A DNA stretch of 64,000 bases, taken from contig JAMXBB010000012.1 of assembly GCA_024138015.1 (NCBI GenBank), positions 25,245,579 to 25,309,578 of the forward strand, read 5' to 3'. Shown piece after piece: positions 34,821-46,640 of the stretch. The notes under the pieces are model-generated. The model was not told the origin of the DNA and did no database searches. It saw nothing but the letters and a program-made list of their open reading frames with translations. How positions within the stretch are numbered: the stretch's first letter is position 1; each line of letters starts with the position of its first letter. A program made the position numbers and the translations under genes. Source of the stretch: Lumnitzera littorea. Taxonomy: Eukaryota; Streptophyta; Magnoliopsida; Myrtales; Combretaceae.

Positions 34821-36935
34821 AATTCAATTACACAAGGTAGAGAATTTCAAATCACAAGTGTCAATGTATACACATGAAGAAGTCAGAACAGAAGACAGTG
34901 AGATGTGAAATCAGGAGATTATAAGCATGCAAACATAACATGAGATATACACAATATAGGTTAAGGATAAAATATCAAAAGTAGCTATCTTTGAAGGAAT
35001 TTCAATTAAAAAAATAAATAAATAGAAAAAACAGAAGGAAATATGAGATGATATCATGAGATTCTTATATTATTTTTTGAAGATAGGATATATTAAATAT
35101 TGGTACAATTTCTTTTATGAGAAGACATTATGAATAGGGAATATTTTTCTCCAATTTCAATCTAATGTTAGGAGACTCAATCTGAAATAATGGAATAGGA
35201 TCGTTTCCACCCAATATGGCTAATAGATTTCAACTTGTTAAGGACATACGTAGTAGAGGGAACTAATGCCTAAAGGCAAGAATGACGATACAAGAAAATA
35301 AATAAGGAAAGTACATTACTTTTTTTAGTAAATAAATGAGAAACAATTGAACGTTTATAACTTGGTTGTGATCAACAAGTGGTGCCGCTGTTAAATATTG
35401 GATCTTCGGGTCTTGTCTTTATTTTAATATTGTCTAAGCTCAAGATGTCTGGGATTCATTAATTTTGTAGAATCAATTAATATAGATTTCATTAATTTTG
35501 TAGGTTAATAGCAACTTCTATGAGGAAGCAAATTGATTACAATTAACATATTATTAGTGTATTGTTTGATTTCTTTTATTTTCTTTTTTTTTTTAAATTT
35601 ATTTTCCATATTCAGAAACCGCTTGCCATTTATAGTGATTTCACTTAAGTAACTACATTCTTATCTTTATTGTTTATGAACCGTCTCCTACTTTTCATAA
35701 CTCCACCTTTAGTGACTGGCCTTCTAATTTATAATGTTAAAGCCAAATCTTTTTTCTCATTATCATTTCGTGTCATTATTAAATAACTTACAAATATTAA
35801 AATGATTATACATTATTCTTCTAAAATAGCTTATTTAAAAATTTAATGTATTAGAAATAAAAAAAAGCCGGTCATTCTCCATGTTGATATTCATTTTACC
35901 AATAAGTCTATATTCTTCTTTTTTTTACCGGTAGAAAAGATAATATTTTATTATTTTTACCTATTTTGAGAGTATTACATGCCAAAGATTTTTGATGAAA
36001 TATATAAGCATTTGGTCGGTTTTTAAATCAATAATGGACAAAGTTAGATATTTTACGTGAAATTTTATAAATAAAAAATGCTATAAATGGTTTGACTAAA
36101 CTGACGATATATTTTAAACAAAACTATTTTTGTTAAATGTCAATGAAATAGATAGTTAGAAAATTAACATTAGTTAAAAAAAAATCCTAAAAACCATTGA
36201 AATTATTTATTTATTTACTTATAAGTTATTATTTTTAATGCACTCATGGTATAGGTGCTTGCATACGTTAGTATTTATTTAATTTGTTTCCTCTATATTT
36301 GTAATCCTTAATATTGCTTTATTGAACAATTAATTTTTCATGTATTTGTTATTTTTAAATTTACAGACACATTGAATGGTTTAGTGTTCACTATTAACAA
36401 ATAATAAATTGCCACATATCCTTTATTGATCGTTAACAAAAATTTAAAAAACACAAATCATGGCATATCGCTTATTTGTGGTTTTTCCTTACCATATTAC
36501 ATTCATGATTTATTAACAAACAAGTATCATTAAATCCCATAAAGTTTTCTTAAGAACATTTTTATCAATTAATTCTTCGGAGACTTCTTTAAATGGCACG
36601 ATTGTATATTAAGGAATTTTTTTAAGTAACTTTTTACTTTATTAATATGTCTCTTAACAATTTTTGAAATTTTTATGGACTGAATTAAACTTTTACAAAC
36701 AAAATAATGAAGAAAATCCTAAAGCCCTTAGTTTTAAAGTTCTTTGTAGAGAACTTTGTACGTTTATATCAATAAAAGTGAACTTGGTGTTGCATAATAT
36801 GGGAAAAGAAAAGAAGGCCAGGCTAGTTAATTGCAAACAAGGGGCTAGCCGTTATCCACCACCTCCCGCATTGCCATTATGCATTAAATTATCTTGAAAA
36901 TCAAAATATTACCCATTTTGACAGGCAATAGCCAC
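34821..36935. other. AT-rich intergenic DNA, nothing recognised
   Basis: No gene or element is visible. A 16-base direct repeat ending in AATTTTGTAG occurs at 35455-35470 and 35488-35503. A 77-codon frame at 36664-36897 has no recognisable features. Confidence 0.5.
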
Positions 36936-36939
36936 TGTT

Positions 36940-37160
36940 AAAGGACACGTGGAGATGCCTTGTAGGTCCTTCTCAATTAGTGACACCGCGTTCATTTTAC
37001 GCAATATAGAAAGCCCTCTCGTCCAGCACAGCTCAGATAATGATAAGTATGGACCATCCACCGACTTTCAATGAATACATATCACCGTTGATCCTACGGC
37101 ATAATATCTTCGATCTCCACCGTCCATTCAGGAGGCCTTTCCCTATATATATATAGGCAA
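36940..37160 (+). promoter_or_regulatory. Promoter-like block with G-box and TATA box
   Basis: This is the best promoter candidate of the window. It has a G-box (CACGTG, 36946-36951), repeated CCACCG/CACCGTT words (37056, 37084 and 37117 areas) of the kind often found in plant proximal promoters, and a TATA stretch CTATATATATATAG near 37144-37157. The base composition is more even than the flanking AT-rich DNA. Downstream lies T/G-rich sequence with possible splice signals but no long reading frame. Transcription is inferred from this layout only. Confidence 0.5.
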
Positions 37161-37889
37161 ATCCGCGGTTTAAATTGGCAGTCCTTTCTAGAATCTCTGT
37201 GTTTTTCCGTATTATGTGAATGTTATGGTTTGGGATTTATATCGGTTCTCTTGAATTTCCGTAAGCTAGTTTGGTGATTTGATGAAATCTTCTATTATTC
37301 CAGATTGATTTCCTATTGCAATCTTCGTTGAGTACTTGAAATTCGATATCGATCTGATTTTCGGTGGTTTGAGAGCGTCCGTGGATTATCTCCGTTGGGG
37401 TTTTTGCTTGGAAGTTTGATTAATGTTTTTGTACTGTTTGGCTGATGCGATGAATGCAATTCCCTTTGTCGTTGGTTTGAATATCGAAATTACATTCTTG
37501 AAAGCAGGAAAATTGCGACGCTTTACGTGAATGGGATCCTTGAATCATCAGTTGATTTTGCCGATTAATTTTTGAAGGAGATACTTCTTATTTGTAGCAG
37601 CTGGGGAGAAGAAGTGGTGGCTTTCTTGATTATCGTTATCTTCACACGGTAATGTTTTGATTGTGGTACAGTTATTAAAAATAGTCTGGTTCCGTTATTG
37701 ACTGAGACAGGTATATATATTTCAGGAACTCCTTTCAAACTTTATTTTGTTGTTTGGAGTTCAGTCTGAGTTGGAATAGCCAATCATCTGTATATTGTCC
37801 CTGAAAGCTGGGAGAACGAGAGAAAGGGTTTTGAACTTTTGATCATGATTTGAGATTCTCTTCCTTTCCTTCTTGGACGTAGGAATCTT

Positions 37890-39500
37890 TTATTTTGCAA
37901 GGCCTGCAGCGACAATGAGTTGATCTATTTGTTCATTTGTAGGATGTAAATTCTTTCCGATGAAAGAAGTCTCTTCGTCAAGCTTACTTTTCGTGGGTTT
38001 TTCTTTGGGATCATCGTAAATGTTTAGTTGGGATACGAGCTGTCGGGTTATGATTATGCTTTCAGACTGATCCTCTATACCGTTCTGTATTCTGTTGATT
38101 TCATCTTGGAGATTGGTTTATGATCGTGCTTGGTTGCTGTTTGCTTGATCAAATTTCTCTTTAATTCTTGCGGGGGACTATCTTGGCTTTCAGGGAATTG
38201 TTTTTAAATTGCAATCATGATGGAGATTTTTTCCTTGTATTCTCAACAAAATATCTTATTTCTGAAAGCCTGTAGTGGTAGTGAGGTGATCTCTTTTGTT
38301 TTTTATATTGTAGGTTGCAATCTTCTCCAATGAGAAGGGTGATTCTCAATGGATTTCAAAAATGTTTGATCAGGATCAAAGATTTGTTTTCCTTGGATTT
38401 TCTTATCGAAAGGTTTTATTTTGTTAAATCTGCTGTGATAGCGAGTTGATCTATTTCTTCTCCTCTATTGTAGGATGAACATCCTTATGATGAGAGTGGT
38501 CCTCTTCATGAAGTCTAAACTACCCTTATGTGTAAATGGTCAAATCTTTCTTTTTCTCTAAGATTTAAAACATGCCAAGCTTATATATGGGCTATGTCAA
38601 TGTGCTAGGTTTGATGATTGTTGATATTTCTTTGTGGAGTTGGTGTTATTAATAATGGCAGATCCATTCCACTAGTGGGGGAAAAACTAGATGGTGCCAC
38701 ATAAAGCGTATTAATGGCTGGTGATTTCTTTATGTGAGTAAGTAGAAATTGTACTTGGTGGTGAATGAGTTCCTATTGGGTTTTATTGGATTACCCTTTG
38801 CTATAATTACATGTTCATTCCGCAATTGTGATCTTTTTGGTAGGCTTTTGATGCGTCTTCAATAAGATGGGGTGGAAGTATTGCATGGCAGAAAAAGAGG
38901 TGGTGTATGTGTCTTCAATAAGATGGGGTGGAAGTATTGCATGGCAGAAAAAGAGGTGGTGTATGTGTCTTCAATAGGATGGGGTGGGGATCAACTTAAA
39001 TGTTTAGTTGGGATGCGAGCTGTTGAGTTATGGTTATGCTTTCAGGCTGATTCTCTTGATTATTCGGTTATCTTTTGATTTTTTTTTTTTGGAGACTCAG
39101 TTTATAATCATGTTTGGTTGCTATTTGCCTAATCAAATTTGGCATTAATTTTGATGGGAGTTTACTTCTTTCAGGGAATTGTTTTTAAATTGCAATCATG
39201 ATGGAGATCTTTTCCTTGGATTTTCTTAACAAAATATCTTGTTTCTTAAACCCTATAGTAGTAGTGAGGTGATCTCTTTGTTTTTTATATTTTAGGTTGA
39301 TAATCTTGTCCAATGAGGGGGGTGGATTTCAGGGAACGGATTTAAAAATGTTTGATCAGGATCAAAGATTTTTTCCCTTGGGTTTTTCTTATCGAACAAT
39401 TTATTTTGTATAGTCTATTCTGATACTGACTCGATCCCTTTCTCCTTTTACGTTGTAGGATGAACATCCTTTTGATGAGACTGGTCCTTTCTGTGGAGTC
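37890..39500 (+). repeat. Five copies of an ~85-bp module with acceptor-like core
   Basis: Copies lie at about 37890-37985, 38265-38350, 38425-38515, 39248-39330 and 39410-39500. Each has a CTGTAGTGATAGTGAG-like start, TTGATCTATTT or GTGATCTC, a pyrimidine-rich run, and (A/T)TTGTAG followed by GATGAA or GTTGNAA, then (C/T)AATGAGA or GATGAGA. The TAG of the core falls at 37940-37942, 38311-38313, 38471-38473, 39293-39295 and 39456-39458. The pyrimidine tract plus TGTAG|G is the plant 3' splice-site pattern, so the module may carry a duplicated intron-exon border. Confidence 0.65.
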
Positions 39501-39880
39501 TAAACTACCCTTATGCATAAATGGTTAAATCTTTCTTTTTCTCTAAGGCTTTAAAACATGCGAAACTTATATGTGGGCTATCTCAACGTGCTAGGTTTGA
39601 TCATTGTTGATGTGTTTTGTGGAGTTGGCGTTATTTTCCACTAGTTGGAGAAAATTAGATGGTGCCACATAAATCATTTTAATGGCTGGTGAACTTATTT
39701 TTTGATGTAAGTAGAAATCGTACTCAGCAGTGAATGAGTTTCTATTGGGTTTTCTTGGGATTATCCTTTGCTGTAAAAACATATTCATTCTGTAATTGTG
39801 ATCTTTTTGCAGGCTTTTGATGTGTCTTTGATAGGATGGAATAGAAATATGGCATAGCTGAATAAGAGGTGGTGTATGAG
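38018..39880 (+). repeat. Tandem duplication, unit about 0.9-1.0 kb
   Basis: Unit A 38018-38997 and unit B 38998-39880 are adjacent direct copies. Both start AAATGTTTAGTTGGGAT and share, in order, GGGAATTGTTTTTAAATTGC, TGTTTGATCAGGATCAAAGA, AGTCTAAACTACCCTTATG, TAGATGGTGCCACATAAA and AAGAGGTGGTGTATG. They differ by many substitutions and small indels, so the duplication is not recent. Unit A additionally holds the 56-bp array at 38855-38985. Confidence 0.85.
38855..38985 (+). repeat. 56-bp tandem array, about 2.3 copies
   Basis: Copies start with GTCTTCAATAAGATGGGG at 38855 and 38911 and with one change at 38967. The first two are almost identical, so this expansion is younger than the surrounding 0.9-1.0 kb duplication. 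Unit B has a single diverged copy near 39822. Confidence 0.9.
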
Positions 39881-40144
39881 TTCTTCGGCTTATTTGAGTT
39901 TGTATTAATATTTTATCTTATTGTCTGATGGATAAGGAGTAAATATTAGGTCCCCCTCTCTTGTCCAGCAGGAAATGGACAATTTTTTATGGCAAACTGC
40001 AAGTGATCTCCTTTTTGTTAGTGTTGGTTCATTTTTCAAGGCAGCTTGTTTCATGAGGTTTTTGGCCCACATAATTCCTAGAAGAAGTTTGTTGGTTACC
40101 CTTTTTAGTTATAGTTTTTTTATGTCTAGTACATATGCAACTCA

Positions 40145-40577
40145 TTGCCATAGATGTTCATCTAGATGTTATATAAACGATTCTTCGCCCATTGGGACAT
40201 ATCCATTCTTACATTGTACTCTAATTGAGACAAAAGGTTGGAGAATGCAAGGAAGCAACTTGACTTGTGCTGGTAAAATTTAGTTTGTCGTATGAAGGGA
40301 GTTCAGATAAGTTTCCATAAATTCTCTAGGATCTTGCCATTATTGTTTGGACTATGAGTTTTGCCATAGATCTTCATCTAGATGTTGTATACACAATTCT
40401 TTCCGCATTGGGACACATCCATTCTTACATTGTATTGTAATAGAGACAGAAGGTTGGAGAATGCAAGGAAGCAACTTGACTTGTGCTGGTAAAATTTAGT
40501 TTGTCGTATGAAGGGAGTTTAGATAAGTTTCCATAAATTCTCTAGAATCTTGCCATTATTTGTTTGGACTATGAAAT
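40145..40577 (+). repeat. 216-bp tandem duplication
   Basis: Copy 1 40145-40360 and copy 2 40361-40577. Shared strings include CATCTAGATGTT, TTGGAGAATGCAAGGAAGCA, ACTTGACTTGTGCTGG, TTTGTCGTATGAAGGGAGTT and GCCATTATTGTTTGGACTAT-like ends. The two are close, with scattered substitutions. The 102-codon frame crossing copy 1 (39975-40283) is not preserved in copy 2. Confidence 0.9.
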
Positions 40578-43500
40578 AGTGGATTCATCGGTGAGAATAC
40601 ATTCACATTTTGCTTCTGAAGGATGAAAATTTTTTCTTCCAAGATATAGATTTCAAATTTTCTTTCAGTATCAGGCTTTGTCAACATCAGATGCAATTCT
40701 TTTTAGAAGCTCAATGGGTAGTTTTTTGTTCTTTGCTCTTCAAAATTTCATAGGGTCTTTTCAAAATTTCGTGTGGTCTTTTCTGCTTGGTGAACTTATC
40801 TGATAATATATCTGGAGTTAACTTTTCCATTACTACTTTGACAGCTCTATTATAGGGTGTCTCTTTTTTCAGTCTTCAGTCCTTATGGTGGGGATGCCGA
40901 TTGTTTGCAATTATAATGGCAGGGTTCTTGCTCATGTTTTGAGGCGGAATACTAGATCGTTTTGTCACTTGTTGATTCCATTTTTTATATTAGTCTATAA
41001 TTGTATATGGGTGCAGTTTGCTTGATCCTGTGTGCCATCAATCCTTTTGGGCCATGGGTAGTGGTTATGATCCTTTTCATCTTTTGATGGTAGGTTATTT
41101 GTTTGGGAGATCATTGTCAATCTAAAGCTCAGTGTATATAATGATTTAGCCTGGCCTATGCTGTCAACTCGTTCTGTTCATTTTATATTCAAGTCTGATG
41201 TTTGTTTACAGGAAGTGAGTTGAGTGTGTTGATTTGTTATAGTCAAGTTTGGTTTGTTTTGGGATTATATGTTGCAATTCAACAGAGAAGAAGGTTGTTG
41301 TTTCTGCAGGTTCGGATGGGAAAGGAGCTAGGTAGCAAGGATGAACTGATGTCAATTGGCTTTGTCATCGTTCGATGCATTGTATTTGCTTAGATCTCCA
41401 GTTTTGTTGTTGTAAGTTTTGTGAATCTTCTAAGAGCTCGAGGACCATCTCTAAAAAAGGATGGGGTTGATCTTTATGAAGTTTACTTGGTTTTTCTGAT
41501 ATCTTGGGGTTGCATGCGTTGGCTCTGATACAAAATGAGATGGTGTGATTGAACATTTTGTTGGAACCATTTTGGTAGTGTCCTTTTTTTTGGCAGTCTT
41601 GCATGTTAATTTTTGTTAGATACTTTGTGCTGCTTGAAGCTATATATAATTGGTACAGCTTCTTAGATTGTTCTCTGAAGTGAGCTCTCTGTTGGGATGG
41701 TCCGTTGAGAATGTTGTCTGGTTGCAAGGCCTTTTATTGGGCTCTATTACTATCTGAGTGCTCTGTGCATTTTTATGTTTTGGGTATATCTTCCTTTGGC
41801 TTCACTTGTTTTATTACATTTGCTGTTGTGTGGTTTTTTGGTTATAGGAACAATAGATTTCGGATGGAGGAGTAACCCTTGGACATGGTCGTATTTTGAG
41901 TTCCTTAGATGGCTACCACTTGGGAAATCAAGTTTTCTAATAGGTTTTCCTCTCCTATTGTAGGACTCAAAACTTGTAATAGTAGTGTATTGGTTCTGGT
42001 TGAGAGTTCTATGACTGTAATTGCTGTTGATGGAGTAGTTTTGTCCACCATATTCTTTTTGTTTTGGATCTGACTTAAATGATCTCTCTGTTTACTATCC
42101 AATGAAGTAATTTGTGTATATGTGCTACTGTAGGGCTGGTGGTGCTTAGAGATAACCCTTTTCAAGGACCTGGATTCTTCCCTTGAGCATCTCTGTCAGA
42201 TGATATCTTTCTTTGTTCTGACTTTAGTATTGGCACAAACCAGCTGAATGAGCTGCTCTTATTTTGCTGGAAGTTTGTCGAGTTAATGAGGTTTCCTTCT
42301 CGTTGATTGACTTTGATTTGGTTGGATTTCTTTGTTTATTAATTCATGTTGGCAACCCTCTTTTATGGGCCAGGAGGAAGATAATCTATCCCTTTCTCTC
42401 AAGGGTTGCATCATCCATAACACATTCATGCGTTCACCTCAATTACCTAGATGTTGGTAATTTGCAGTTTGTGTTCATTTATGTGTTCCAATCTCACTTC
42501 TCTGCTTTTCAGTTGTTCTCAATCTTTTAGATTTTTTCATTGTAGTTATTGTTATTGTCTTATTAATTTTTTAAAAAATAATTTAAAGGATTTTTATTTT
42601 TATCCTTTGGGATAGATGTAAAGATAACTTTTCATTTTGATGGAACATGAGAGGAGAGGTGACTGCTAGGGAGATTTCATGGATGTTAATTATGTGTTGG
42701 ATATGAGTGATTTGGATTTTTAGCTATTGAGAATTTCTCATGTATTCTCTATTCTCTATATGTTTGTGATCTTTGTAATTATGATTTATGGTTGGCTTTG
42801 TGTCTAACTCACATCTTATACTGAGGTGTTTATGATGGAGTAGTTGGGTTTGGAGTTTGGTAGTGTACAAATTGACTTGCTGAGAATTTGGACTATGACT
42901 CTTCTTTTTCAGTTAGCTTTGTATGTTCATATCTTTATCACTGGTGTCCTTTAATTCTTGTTGGAAGTTTGATTTTTGCGATTCGTCTGATGGAGATTTG
43001 ATCCTTTTGCATGTGGTCTTATTATTATTTGTTAGTTGGCATTTTTCTGTTCATCACATTACACAAATGATTGTTTTCTGTATAAATTTTCTAGTTTTTA
43101 TGTTGTTAGTGGATTATGTTTTAGTTCTTGTCATTAATCGTTGCAGACTTCGTTTGCACACGCTCGGGGTGAAAAATGCAGTCCCATGACGATAATAGCC
43201 TGGAAGATGAGCTTGGATAGTTATGCCTTCTCTTTTAATTGGTAACAAATTGTTTAATGATTTGAGGATTTTGTTGGTTGGATCACTAGTATTGTGTTAT
43301 CTGTGTTGTTGGTACCGCTCTGGGCTGTGAAATAATTTGGTTTCTGATGTGCTGTGTAGACTAGTGGAGTGTCATGAAGAGCTGACTTTGTGAGAAGCTG
43401 TTATTGCATTTTGTCCCCTCCCCTTTTTGCCCCTCTCTTGTTGAATGTCCTTTGCAGCAATTCTGTTAGATGTGTAGTCTCCTCTATTAAATAAGGAAGG

Positions 43501-46500
43501 TTTACAAGCGTAGTAATGGTGGAATCTTTGTAAGGCTTTATGAGCTTAGTGAATTTACAGAGTTCATCTGAATTTGGGTTGCCATTATGATGTTTATTTC
43601 ATTGCATAGCTGGGATGCTTTTTAATTTGCTCGCATACCTTCTTGTCTAGTTAATTGCCCTATAATTCTGATGTTTGATAGGGTTTCACCGTTATTAAGT
43701 TATGGGAGGAATCCTCAGCAAGCAAATAATAGCGACATGTGGAGTTGGCAGGCTTAATTGGTCTTTTTGGTTGGAGAGTCCATCTGAATTTAGTTTGTTT
43801 ATTGTGATGTTTATTTCATCACATAACTAGCAAGTAGTGTATATCGTGTACCTTTTGTCTAGCAGGAAGCAGAGAGGGATTTTTGCTGACTATGGACAGG
43901 GGTGCTGGAAGTTGAGGTCTCTATTTTGAATCATTCTGTCCCTTTGTGATTGTTTCATATGATCCCTGCTCATGTGAATTGAGGTCTTACCAAACCCTTA
44001 CCTGCTTAAAGTATGGAAGTTACTCTGTTTCTTTATTTTATATTGTGTGTGTGTATACTTTCTTGATTTTTTATTGTGTTTGTATACTTGATATACTTCC
44101 TGAGATATTTCAATCAACATTGTATTATATTGGTTTTGCAGTGCTGGTGTATCATCAATTTCTCTATTATGCAGTTCATTTCCATCCTGCTTGCTGAGAA
44201 ATGAAGATAAATTTTAGGGTTGTATATATTTTTTTGACTTATAAAGTGCAATTATTATGTTGATGGATTTAATTCATTGTGAGGAGTAAAAATGTTGGCT
44301 TGGTCCTCCTTTTTACCTCTTAGCAATATTCTGTGCTCTTCTTCTTGTTGTCAAGGAAAAATCCTCGTGCATGATTGATCAAGAGAATAATCATTTGGTA
44401 CTGCCTTTGGGAACATGGTCCATGCTTATATTCTTCAACATAGTGGATCCTCGAGCCTTCCAACTTTGGAGGCTGGAGAAGGCTGTAGAATAAATTTGGA
44501 CTTGATCTATCAAAGGTATAACTGTCTACATATTGGTTATTGGGAAGCATTAGGATCTATCTCTTGCGTCTTCTACTTGCTTTGTTGGTGGAGGAGATTG
44601 CATTCCTAGTGGTTCCTCAAGCCTTCCAACTTTGGAGGCTGGAGAAGGCTGTACAATAAATTTGGACTTGATTTATCTAAGGTATAACTGTCTACATCAT
44701 ATTGGTAATTGGGAAGCATTAGGATCTATCTCTTGCATCTTCTACTTGCTTTGTTGGTGGAAGAGATTGCATTCCAAGGAATATATGGATGTGTTGGAGC
44801 TGTCTTTTTGGCATTGTTACTTTTTCCTTTTTTAATTGTGTAGCTTTATTGGCAGGATTTCAGTTGATTCAGGAAGGTTTGTTCATTTGCTCATATGGCC
44901 CTACAAGATTGGTGAAGAGTGTCTAATGAATGAGATTAAGATTGCGGTAAAGTCTCCAAAGTGGTTCTATTCTCTGGTCTTCAAAATATTATGGGTCCTT
45001 TTTCTGAGTTGTGGAATATCCTGTTATTTGATATTATGTCTGGATTAACTTGTCCATTGCTGCTTGGGTGGTTCTGTTCAATTCCTTTGATATTGATTTG
45101 GATGCATGATGCCTGGAACTTTATTGGTAGGGTTCTGGCTGGCTCTCTTTGGCTAATACATGCTCTAAAATTGTGTTTTGATGCAGTCTACTGAATCCAG
45201 TTGGCGTCAGTTAGGCCTAGTTGGAGTATCTTTTGGTATTGTTTTTAGACCTGGACATCTTTTGATGGTGTGTCCCCTCCCTCCCAACCACATATACTGG
45301 GGGGTTGGGAATTGTTAATTAAAGCTTATTGGATTTAAAATGATTCGGCGTTGTCTATTGGAATTTCTATAGTGGTTTTTGAGGCTCTATGTTGTTGATG
45401 CACTTTATTGATTGTTACCTGAGTTATGTGGGGAGTATTTGTTCCTTCTAGTGTTGGCAATTGAAGCTTAGAGAAATAAGGCTCGAGATATGTATAGCTT
45501 CCCTTGTTTCGGTGATTATACTGATTGGCCTGGTTTTCTGATTGCTGATGTACCTTTGCCAAGTTGGTGTCATTAATTATCATACTCATTGCTGACAAGC
45601 TAAATCTTCTGATTGAAGATGTATTTGTGCAAAGTCAGTGTATTAGTCATACACTTTCCCTGGTTGGGGAAAAACTAGATGATGTGACATAAGTTCTAGT
45701 GAGTGGTCAAATTATTTCTGGATTACAGTGAAGTTGGATTTGTATCATCGGTGTCTGCCCTGAAGATTGACATAGCGGAAAATTTTTGTTGGGTGCTATG
45801 TTTGCAGAATGCTGTGACCACTGTGTAATTGAGATCTTTGATTGCCTTTTATTGTTTTTCGTTGGATGGAGTGAAGATCTGAATGCTATGATGGAGCTTC
45901 AAAAGCAATCTTTTATGAGTTCACCGGGTTTTGAGTATACATCCTATTCTAGTTTTTTGTCGTATCATGTCAAATAATGAGTAAAGGATTAAGTTGCCCT
46001 CTTTGGTCTTGTTATAGGCAGTTAAAATTTATAGTAAATTGTAAACCACCACCTCTTTTGCTTGAGCCGGTGCAGATTCCATCTTACTTGTTATGTCCTT
46101 TCATTTGGATAAATGGTTGGACTAAAAACGAGGGGTGATGAAATAATTTGAACATTTCCCAGGACAAATCCAGCCTGTTCGGATGTACCTTTTGGAGCGT
46201 ACAGCTTTCACTATGAAATAGTGAATCGACCGGTGATTATGTGTTTGTATTTCCTCCTGAAGGACAGAAGTGGTTCTATTCCGTACCCTTCAAAATAATC
46301 ATGGGATTTGTTTTTCCTCTTGTTGGTGGAATGTTATTCAATATTGAATCTGGAAAAGACTTGTCCATTACTGCTTTCATCTCAGTTCCTGCAATCTTAT
46401 TGTTAATCTATTGGGTTGGGATACGGGTTATCTACAATGTTCTAGTGGGGTTATTGACCGTCTCTAGGGTGATCCTCTGGATTTTTCTCGATTACCAGTG

Positions 46501-46640
46501 GGGTTATTGACCAGCTTTGGCATAAATCCTTGTCCATATTCTGAGTTTATCTTCCGGTTCTGGTTTTGAATCTTGACATCTGTTGATGTTTGGCTTTTTG
46601 GGAGAATCCTCATCACACATTAACTGAATTTATGAATTTG
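40571..46640 (+). repeat. Three dispersed, diverged copies within the locus
   Basis: A segment of several hundred bases recurs at about 40571-41150, 44957-45330 and 46213-46640. Markers: ATGAAATAGTG with CGGTGA (40571 and 46213), GGTTCTATTC followed by CTTCAAAAT(A/T)ATNATGGG (44957 and 46268, weaker at 40728), TTGTCCATT(G/A)CTGCTT, and the final CTTTTGATGGT / TTGATGTTTGG block (41080, 45256, 46582). A further partial copy of the TAGATGGTGCCACATAA block lies near 45670. Divergence is high. Confidence 0.6.
44441..44775 (+). repeat. 166-bp tandem duplication
   Basis: Copy 1 44441-44606 and copy 2 44607-44775. Shared strings include GCCTTCCAACTTTGGAGGCT, GGAGAAGGCTGTA, AATTTGGACTTGAT, GGAAGCATTAGGATCTATCT and CTACTTGCTTTGTTGGTGGA. 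There are few substitutions and one 3-base indel. Both copies can be read as Leu/Gly/Ile-rich peptides in one frame, which follows from the duplication and does not show coding. Confidence 0.9.

Noticed and set aside
38480..38520. Possible C/D-box snoRNA (ATGATGAGA, and CTTTTGATGAGAC in the duplicate)
   Set aside because: A C-box-like string is present but no D box (CTGA) at a suitable distance and no terminal stem.
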